This document shows positions 63,457 to 64,000 of a DNA stretch of 64,000 nucleotides, piece after piece. Each line of letters opens with the position of its first letter. The first letter of the stretch is position 1. This stretch comes from Flagellimonas meridianipacifica (GTDB taxonomy: Bacteria; Bacteroidota; Bacteroidia; Flavobacteriales; Flavobacteriaceae), in assembly GCF_003001695.1 (NCBI RefSeq), contig NZ_PVYX01000002.1, positions 1,612,001-1,676,000 of the forward strand, in the 5' to 3' direction. The notes beneath the pieces are model-generated. The model saw only the letters and a program-made list of their open reading frames with translations. It was not told the origin of the DNA and searched no databases. Position numbers and translations under genes: made by a program.

Positions 63457-64000
63457 ATGAAAAAAAACATAGTCTTGGTTGGTGGGTCTTATGGTATTGG
63501 ATATGAAGTGGCAAAACAAATGTCAGAATTCCATAATGTCTATGTAGCTTCCCGCACAAACGAATATCTCGAAAGGGAAAATATAAAGCACATTACGTTT
63601 GATGTACTAGCCGATGATTTATCGGCAATATCCCTCCCTGACACTATTGATGGTTTTGTTTTTTGTCCAGGATCCATCAATCTAAAGCCCCTGAAAATGC
63701 TGACTATTGATGCCTTTCGTCAAGACATGGAACTCAATTTTTTTGCTTTGGTCTCAGCGGTAAAAGCGATTCTTCCAAAAATGTCAGAAGGTGCCAGTAT
63801 GGTCTTTTTCAGTACAGTCGCAGTCAATACGGGAATGCCTTTTCACACAAGTGTATCATCTGCAAAAGGAGCCATTGAAGGTTTTGCGAAGTCCCTTGCA
63901 GCCGAAAATGCACCAAAAATTAGAGTGAACGTCATTGCACCTTCATTAGTTGACACACCTTTGGCCAAAAGGCTGTTGAACAATGACAAAAAGAAAGAGA
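63457..64000 (+). CDS. SDR-family protein, N-terminal part (3' end outside window)
   Basis: The frame begins at ATG 63457, one base after the SRPBCC stop, and runs off the window, so 181 codons are visible. The NAD(P)-binding motif is LVGGSYGIG, with the FCPGSINL strand in place of NNAG and the N-helix in MELNFFALVSAVKA. The usual catalytic YxxxK is VSSAK (within HTSVSSAKGAIEGFAKSL): the lysine remains but the tyrosine is valine. Downstream IRVNVIAPSLVDTPLA is normal for SDRs. Catalysis may be changed or lost, leaving a binding role. Confidence 0.85.
   Translation, partial: MKKNIVLVGGSYGIGYEVAKQMSEFHNVYVASRTNEYLERENIKHITFDVLADDLSAISLPDTIDGFVFCPGSINLKPLKMLTIDAFRQDMELNFFALVSAVKAILPKMSEGASMVFFSTVAVNTGMPFHTSVSSAKGAIEGFAKSLAAENAPKIRVNVIAPSLVDTPLAKRLLNNDKKKE

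Overview
The window reads as a chromosome segment of a marine Flavobacteriaceae bacterium (Bacteroidota), in the neighbourhood of Muricauda/Allomuricauda, Maribacter or Zobellia; the genus is a guess. The evidence is menaquinone and bacillithiol genes, a CcsBA fusion, SusC-like plug and carboxypeptidase-regulatory domains, DUF2853/DUF2911/DUF2167 proteins, flavobacterial -7 promoter motifs (TAnnTTTG) and an almost complete lack of Shine-Dalgarno sites at start codons. No phage, insertion sequence, CRISPR array or rRNA was seen. Both ends cut a gene.

Layout. 1-13.4 kb: the end of an alpha-E/transglutaminase operon, prfB with its programmed +1 frameshift, an ArsC-like reductase, a TonB-type outer-membrane protein, an S9 peptidase, fumC and several envelope proteins. 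13.4-18 kb: ettA, a small membrane protein, a Gfo/Idh/MocA oxidoreductase and an acyl-CoA carboxylase beta chain. 18-26.6 kb: a minus-strand block of exported proteins built from carboxypeptidase-regulatory, TonB-plug, von Willebrand A and repeat domains but with no beta-barrel, plus a secreted M24 peptidase. This is the best candidate for an undescribed system.

26.7-39.3 kb: a dispersed menaquinone locus read on the minus strand (menI-menF-menD ... menA ... menC-CPBP-menE), interleaved with DUF2853, cvfB, a SPOR protein and a two-component pair. menB and a recognisable menH are absent from the window. Five genes in this stretch use GTG or TTG starts, while every complete gene elsewhere in the window could be given an ATG.

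39.4-51 kb: an esterase, a proline-racemase family epimerase, M28 and M14 exopeptidases, tRNA-His, a second TPR histidine kinase, and a MATE/trans-sulfuration/bshB1 unit probably linked to cysteine and bacillithiol. 51-64 kb: ccsBA for cytochrome c maturation; a tight operon (DUF2520 protein, kdsC, maf, lipoprotein); a PIG-L protein followed by a previously missable 33-residue membrane peptide and a sodium:solute symporter; a DUF2911 protein; and an SRPBCC/SDR pair running off the end.

The general picture is an aerobic heterotroph that respires through menaquinone and cytochrome c and exports many peptidases. Gene packing is tight, with several stop-to-stop or overlapping neighbours and strong hairpin terminators at other convergent junctions.
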